A stretch of DNA of 64,000 nucleotides from Lachnospiraceae bacterium (lineage in GTDB: Bacteria; Bacillota; Clostridia; Lachnospirales; Lachnospiraceae), in contig JAFYAS010000023.1 in NCBI GenBank assembly GCA_017540605.1, positions 1 to 64,000 of the forward strand. Reading direction: 5' to 3'. This document shows positions 59,740-64,000 of the stretch, one piece after another (position 1 is the stretch's first letter; each line of letters opens with the position of its first letter). Made by a program: the position numbers and the translations under genes. Under the pieces are notes generated by a model, which saw only the letters and a list, made by a program, of their open reading frames with translations, ran no database searches and had not been told where the DNA came from.

Positions 59740-61545
59740 TTATGATTGATAAATATAGACTGCCCACTCCAAAACAACAGTGAACAGCAATAATAATATA
59801 AATAAATTCCGAAGCTCTTTTCCGCCTGAAGGAGTCACATCATTTCCGGCTTCTCCGCCTTTTACGCTCTCTCCTGCTGCCACATCGGATTCCTCCTTGA
59901 CTGGAAAGCTTGCATAGACAAGGCTTTCATTCGTGCCGTCCTCAGTCTCCTGGCTCACAGTATAGACACCCTTCATATCAGTATCCGTGTATACCTTGGA
60001 TACCAAGCCTTTATCGATCTCAGAAACCTTTCCGTCCGGCTTTTTTACAGACATATTGGAATCGCTTCTCGAATAGAGCTTAATTTTTTCTCCTGTCATG
60101 ATCTGGCAATTATCGGTCAGTCCCGCCTCAAGAGTATAATTCACTATATTGTAGATAAGCATGGGAAATTCAGGCTTTAAAGCCACATCTGAGCTATGGA
60201 TATCAAAGCCAAGAGTCACTATCCTTCTCTTTCCGTCTTCACCGTAATAACCACAGCAATCGTCGCCGTTATTTAGATAGCCCATGGCCCAGGCAGGTCT
60301 TTTAAAGATCAGGGAATGATTTACTCCCACCTCAGCTTTTTCAAGATAGTTTGAAAGCTCAGACTTTGAAAATGTGATAAGGGAGTTTTCAATACTTCCC
60401 TCTACTCCCAGACCTTCCGCGCCCTCCGGATTGATATAGAGCACGCTTCCCGGAAGATCGAATTCATCGGGAACAACAGAATCAAAAATATAGAGGTCGT
60501 AGCTTTCATTTTTCCCGATAACCGACAGATCCGTTGTCTTAAATACATCAAGTCTTCCAACGGAATTAAGTGCCTTCTCCAAAAATGTATTTCCCGCTGT
60601 CACGAGCAGTACTCTTTTTCCGCTGTTTTCCGTAACTATACAACCTGATTTATTGTCATCGGCAAGATAGTCCTTGTTGTTGACCTCGGCCTCTATCAGT
60701 TCTCCCCTAAAATCTATATCCTCAAAATATACTACCTGCGAGGAGTTGGCAGGAACACTTATACTCTTTATATCAAGGATCTGACCGTCTCCGTAAAGAT
60801 TCACCTCGATGGTGGTATCATCACTTGCAAAATTGTCGATCTTGGCAAGTACAGTGAGCTTTCCATTTTCCTTTATGCCGTAATTGACATATTCCACTGC
60901 ATAGTTTTTTCCTTCTGAATATAGATTGATCACATCTGCAGTCAGATCATTAAGTGTCACCGGTGTATCTGTGAATATCGTCACTCCATACCTTGACCAA
61001 TTACTTGCAAGGGATTTAACGATTGCCGCTGCTTCATCCGCATCCCCGGTAAGTGCGGTCTGCTTTATATCATCTATGGCCTGCTTTACACTTCTTTTAT
61101 CAATGGCATTGGAGAGCACCACCTGTCCACCGCCGGTTGTCTTTAGCAACGTGATCTCACAGTTATCATTTAAGCTGTCTACATAAGATCTTGCTCTTTT
61201 TTTCGCCTCATCAAGCCTTGTGACCTCGTCCTTATAGATATAGCCCATACTGGCGCTGTCATCTATGACTATCACTGCCTCTTTATAATCACCGCCACCT
61301 TTTTTAAGTACCGGTGCCATAAGTGCAGCGATCAAAAATAGCACTGTAAGTATCTGCAGATACATCAATATATTGTTTTTGAACTTTTCCCAGGGTGTGG
61401 TTGCTTCGGTATTCTTTATCGCCTCTCTCCACAGATATGTGGAGGATACCGTGATATCCTTGCCCTTCTGCTTCAAAACATAGAGCAATACGATAAGGGG
61501 CACCAGCACGATAAAGGCTACCGGCCACAGCTTTGATATGATCAT
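59740..61545 (-). CDS. BatA-like membrane protein with vWA domain
   Basis: A 601-residue protein with the BatA N-terminus: two helices (~9-26 and ~60-80) separated by a short basic loop with TTPWEKFKNNILMYLQIL, then a vWA domain (~88-210) whose MIDAS is VIVIDDSASMGYI and whose TDTPVT Thr/Asp pair is partly kept. The rest is a ~350-residue extracellular beta-rich region and a final helix at ~580-598. GAGGAAAT lies before the ATG. It stands 2 bp after the DUF58 gene and 11 bp before the second vWA gene, so these are co-translated and probably form one membrane complex. Confidence 0.88.
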   Translation of the reverse strand: MIISKLWPVAFIVLVPLIVLLYVLKQKGKDITVSSTYLWREAIKNTEATTPWEKFKNNILMYLQILTVLFLIAALMAPVLKKGGGDYKEAVIVIDDSASMGYIYKDEVTRLDEAKKRARSYVDSLNDNCEITLLKTTGGGQVVLSNAIDKRSVKQAIDDIKQTALTGDADEAAAIVKSLASNWSRYGVTIFTDTPVTLNDLTADVINLYSEGKNYAVEYVNYGIKENGKLTVLAKIDNFASDDTTIEVNLYGDGQILDIKSISVPANSSQVVYFEDIDFRGELIEAEVNNKDYLADDNKSGCIVTENSGKRVLLVTAGNTFLEKALNSVGRLDVFKTTDLSVIGKNESYDLYIFDSVVPDEFDLPGSVLYINPEGAEGLGVEGSIENSLITFSKSELSNYLEKAEVGVNHSLIFKRPAWAMGYLNNGDDCCGYYGEDGKRRIVTLGFDIHSSDVALKPEFPMLIYNIVNYTLEAGLTDNCQIMTGEKIKLYSRSDSNMSVKKPDGKVSEIDKGLVSKVYTDTDMKGVYTVSQETEDGTNESLVYASFPVKEESDVAAGESVKGGEAGNDVTPSGGKELRNLFILLLLFTVVLEWAVYIYQS

Positions 61546-61547
61546 TT

Positions 61548-62423
61548 TTATTTCCTCAATATAAGTCCTGCACCTATCATGCTGTCAAACAGCACCTTTT
61601 CTATACTCTCATCCGACACAGCCTGAACATAGGATGCCTGATATTTTCTTGCAAGTCCTTTCATATAGCTTACATGCTTTTCCAGGGTGTCCTCATATTC
61701 CTTCACTGCCTGTCGGTTCATGGTTAGCTTCACATTACTTCCGTCCTCGGAATCTATGAGATTTAGAGCTCCCTCATAATCCACATTTATCTCCTCACGA
61801 CTAAATACCTGGACCAATACTATCTGCTGCTTTTTGTATGCCAAATATTTTAAAGCTCCCTCGATTCCCTCTCTATCAAAGAAATCGCTTATGATGATGG
61901 ATGCTCCTCTCACCTTAATATTTCGCCTTAAGATTGAGCTTGATAGTGTTGTCTTTCCATCAAATGTGATCTCACCAAGTGCCTTGGCGATCTTTCCCCA
62001 GGCATTTCTTCCGGATAAGCCTTTGCCGATTCTTATGGCATCCTCTTTTAACTCATTGACATATACTCTGTCGAGGTTTCCCAGTACCAGATATGATAGG
62101 GCTCCTGCAATTTTTAGTGCCATTTCGGACTTTTTCTTTTCTCCGAAGTCCATGGACTTTGAGGTATCTATAAATATGTTGTATAGTCCCTCTTTTTCTT
62201 CCATGAATTCCTTGATATAGAGCTTATCAAAGCGTCCGTATGCATTCCAGTCTATCCTTCTGATGTCGTCTCCCAGCATATATTCCCTGAAGTCTGAGAA
62301 TTCTACTGAGGTTCCCTTTGCGGTGGATTTTCTGGCACCGCTTGTGCCGGCGGAGAGACGCATCAGCATTGCGAGCTTCAATGTATTCACTTTTTGAAAG
62401 AAGTCTGTGGTAAATAATTCCAT
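61548..62423 (-). CDS. DUF58-domain protein
   Basis: A 291-residue cytoplasmic protein with the DUF58 signature (SDFREYMLGDDIRRIDWNAYGR) and a vWA-like fold (YNIFIDTSKSMDFGEKKKSE; IIISDFFDREG). DUF58 proteins are encoded next to MoxR AAA+ ATPases and vWA proteins and are thought to bridge them. An AAGGATATA site precedes the ATG. The gene is separated from moxR by a 193-bp palindromic element (62449-62641). Confidence 0.93.
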   Translation of the reverse strand: MELFTTDFFQKVNTLKLAMLMRLSAGTSGARKSTAKGTSVEFSDFREYMLGDDIRRIDWNAYGRFDKLYIKEFMEEKEGLYNIFIDTSKSMDFGEKKKSEMALKIAGALSYLVLGNLDRVYVNELKEDAIRIGKGLSGRNAWGKIAKALGEITFDGKTTLSSSILRRNIKVRGASIIISDFFDREGIEGALKYLAYKKQQIVLVQVFSREEINVDYEGALNLIDSEDGSNVKLTMNRQAVKEYEDTLEKHVSYMKGLARKYQASYVQAVSDESIEKVLFDSMIGAGLILRK

Positions 62424-62448
62424 GTATATATATCCTTCGTTATTGCAC

Positions 62449-62641
62449 GCTCCTTACAATCACACAAAAATCTCGGACATCGCTGTCTCCGTTCCACTAC
62501 GGTCCGCGCTAAACGGATGTCCACTGGACATCCAGCGCCGCTTAGCATTTTACGCAACGGACGCGTAAGCGACCAAAAAACGGTCGCTAAGCGCCGGCGT
62601 AAAATGATAGTCCTCGATTCTTTTGTGTGATTGCAAGTCGC
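62449..62641. repeat. 193-bp MITE-like palindromic element with about 30-bp terminal inverted repeats
   Basis: The ends (left 62449-62478, right 62610-62641) are imperfect inverted repeats built on CAATCACACAAAA...C..GGAC. The interior is more G+C-rich than the surrounding genes and carries further hairpins (AGCGACC/GGTCGCT at 62568-62587; GGATGTCC/GGACATCC at 62515-62532). It has no coding capacity and interrupts an otherwise tightly packed operon between moxR and the DUF58 gene. No clear target-site duplication was identified by eye. Confidence 0.65.
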
Positions 62642-62675
62642 TTACGCTGTTTCTCTTAACAAGGTTTTCAAAAAA

Positions 62676-63653
62676 CTATATTGCCTTTGTTTCTTTCATT
62701 ATTTCAGCAATGATCGCATCATTAGTGACTCCATCGGACATCGCCTCGAAATTGGATAGGATACGGTGGCGGAGGGCCGGGAGGGCTACATAGCTTATAT
62801 CCTCGAAGGCTACATTGAAACGTCCTTCCATAAGTGCCCTTGCCTTGGCTGTCTTTACGATGGCCTGGGCTGCACGGGGGCTTGCTCCGGTGGTGATGTA
62901 TTTTTTTGATATCTCGGGGGCATCGGCAAGCTCCGAATGGGTCGCTACTACAAGGGACAGGGCGTAATCCATAACTGCCTCGGATACAGGCATATCTCTG
63001 ATGGCTGTTCGCATCTCTATGATCTCGTCACCTGTGATCACGGGGGTTAGCTCTGTCTTTCTGTTTGTGACCGTGATATCCATGATCTCCTTTAGCTCTG
63101 CCTTTGTAGGGAATTCCACATTGAGCTTAAAGAGGAATCTGTCCAGCTGTGCTTCAGGCAGGGGATAGGTTCCCTCCTGCTCTATGGGATTCTGTGTAGC
63201 AAGCACCATGAAGGGCTTGGGTAGCTCGTAGGTTGTCTTTCCTACGGTTACTGTTTTTTCCTGCATAGCCTCAAGAAGTGCTGACTGTGTCTTCGGTGTT
63301 GCACGGTTTATCTCGTCTGCAAGTACCAGGTTTGCAAATACAGGTCCTGCTTCAAACTGAAATACATTCTTATCATTTTCCTTCACGATCAGATTGGTTC
63401 CTGTCACATCGGCAGGCATCAGATCGGGAGTAAACTGTATTCTGGAAAATGTGAGGGAAAGGGCTCTTGATATCGCTTTTACAAGCTCTGTCTTTCCAAG
63501 TCCAGGAACACCCTCAAGCAGCACATTGCCGTCAGCAAGAATCGCAAGCATTACCTGTCTTATGACATCCTTCTGTCCGATGATAGCCTTTCCTATCTCC
63601 GCCTCACAGGCTCTTATCTTTTCCGCCATTTGCTTAAATTCATTATTCTCCAC
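62676..63653 (-). CDS. MoxR-family AAA+ ATPase
   Basis: A 325-residue chaperone-like ATPase. Walker A (LLEGVPGLGKTELVK), Walker B (LVLADEINRATPKTQ), sensor 1 (VLATQNPIEQEGTYPLPEAQ) and the arginine finger region (LDRFLFKL) are intact, and the family-specific lid (TGASPRAAQAIVKTAKARAL) is present. It is thought to remodel or insert the vWA partners. The start is a GTG at 63653 preceded by AGGAGAG; spacing to the upstream gene is 12 bp. Confidence 0.95.
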   Translation of the reverse strand: MENNEFKQMAEKIRACEAEIGKAIIGQKDVIRQVMLAILADGNVLLEGVPGLGKTELVKAISRALSLTFSRIQFTPDLMPADVTGTNLIVKENDKNVFQFEAGPVFANLVLADEINRATPKTQSALLEAMQEKTVTVGKTTYELPKPFMVLATQNPIEQEGTYPLPEAQLDRFLFKLNVEFPTKAELKEIMDITVTNRKTELTPVITGDEIIEMRTAIRDMPVSEAVMDYALSLVVATHSELADAPEISKKYITTGASPRAAQAIVKTAKARALMEGRFNVAFEDISYVALPALRHRILSNFEAMSDGVTNDAIIAEIMKETKAI

Positions 63654-63665
63654 TTTTCTCTCTCC

Positions 63666-64000
63666 TTACCTTAGCTCGTTGAAATAATCCTTCACATATT
63701 CCTGCATATCTGCCGGTATCTCGGCGTTATTTATTCGCTCATAGGCTTCCTTTTCATAATCTCCGATGACCTGCTTATAGTTTTTCTTGTTGCCGCTCCA
63801 GGTGACAGCGGGGCCTCCAGCTGTATTGTAGGATTCTCCTCCTGTATCCTGACCCTTTAGATTGCCTGAGTCATATACCTTGTCGTCGGGAATGGTCACA
63901 TAATCTCCGTTATTGTTATCCGATGTCTCCTTGCCATTCTTGCTTCCGGTATTCCAGCCGCCGCCTTTACCGCCGCCTCCCTGGCTGTTGCCGTTTCCTT
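63666..64000 (-). CDS. C-terminal part of a large protein of the moxR operon (5' end beyond window)
   Basis: The frame is open from the window edge at 64000 to the TAG/TAA-type stop at 63666, about 111 codons. It begins in a Gly/Asn-rich, low-complexity stretch (GNSQGGGGKGGG...) and ends YKQVIGDYEKEAYERINNAE and EYVKDYFNELR. This ending is common in large envelope proteins located upstream of moxR in Lachnospiraceae. Any internal GTG (63899) is not a true start because the same frame continues upstream. Function cannot be assigned. Confidence 0.75.
   Translation of the reverse strand, partial: GNGNSQGGGGKGGGWNTGSKNGKETSDNNNGDYVTIPDDKVYDSGNLKGQDTGGESYNTAGGPAVTWSGNKKNYKQVIGDYEKEAYERINNAEIPADMQEYVKDYFNELR

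Overview
The window looks like the chromosome of an anaerobic, low-to-moderate G+C Firmicute, most likely a motile member of the Lachnospiraceae (Butyrivibrio/Roseburia/Agathobacter-like). The evidence is the Clostridia-type RNA polymerase and ribosomal L10/L12 genes, an HrcA/CIRCE-controlled small heat-shock gene, chemoreceptors, many cyclic-di-GMP genes, lipoproteins with a canonical lipobox, strong AAGGAGG ribosome sites, and accessory surface-protein and solute-binding-protein genes. The genus is an inference from protein style; no rRNA gene is present to confirm it.

Layout. 1-1,034: start of a minus-strand AAA ATPase, a set of short direct repeats, and the 3' remnant of an extracellular solute-binding protein, so a rearranged or decaying end. 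1,094-9,236: an acyltransferase plus XRE-AbrB regulator pair, a 2,024-residue beta-helix surface protein behind a palindromic operator, and a 31-codon remnant of another surface protein. 9,237-15,022: a six-cistron sulfur-amino-acid uptake operon. It has a promoter with two palindromes, a Cys-rich 37-residue leader peptide, an attenuator with a matching antiterminator, one lipoprotein fusing a CjaA-like (cysteine) domain to a MetQ-like (methionine) domain, then MetN, MetI, two polar amino-acid permeases and a second ATPase. 15,155-22,461: a GH16 glucanase lipoprotein, a MacAB-like three-gene exporter, a soluble PAS chemoreceptor and deoC. 22,552-31,571: rplJ-rplL-rpoB-rpoC with an L10 leader and a separate rpoB promoter. 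31,721-41,063: an orphan FliD-like gene and small helical protein, TrkA/TrkH potassium uptake, a membrane chemoreceptor, and a lipoprotein/phosphatase/AEC transporter operon. 41,111-47,119: the F1Fo ATP synthase operon (atpB-E-F-A-G-D-C) in which no separate delta gene exists and a delta C-terminal-like domain is fused to the front of alpha. 47,180-54,146: two cyclic-di-GMP genes, a DnaJ-like co-chaperone, hsp20 and an orphan cbiL. 54,172-64,000: a MoxR-DUF58-vWA-vWA operon that runs on into uvrC and a DMT-family permease.

The two most interesting systems are the sulfur-amino-acid operon and the ATP synthase. In the operon, a Cys-Cys leader peptide, an attenuator and a two-headed binding protein all point to coordinated cysteine/methionine uptake. 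In the ATP synthase, the peripheral-stalk connection appears re-engineered by a delta-alpha fusion. Two kinds of small palindromic elements also occur: one twice just after terminator T-runs (14,681 and 15,065), and one with about 30-bp imperfect terminal inverted repeats inside the moxR operon (62,449-62,641). I found no rRNA, tRNA, CRISPR array or complete insertion sequence.
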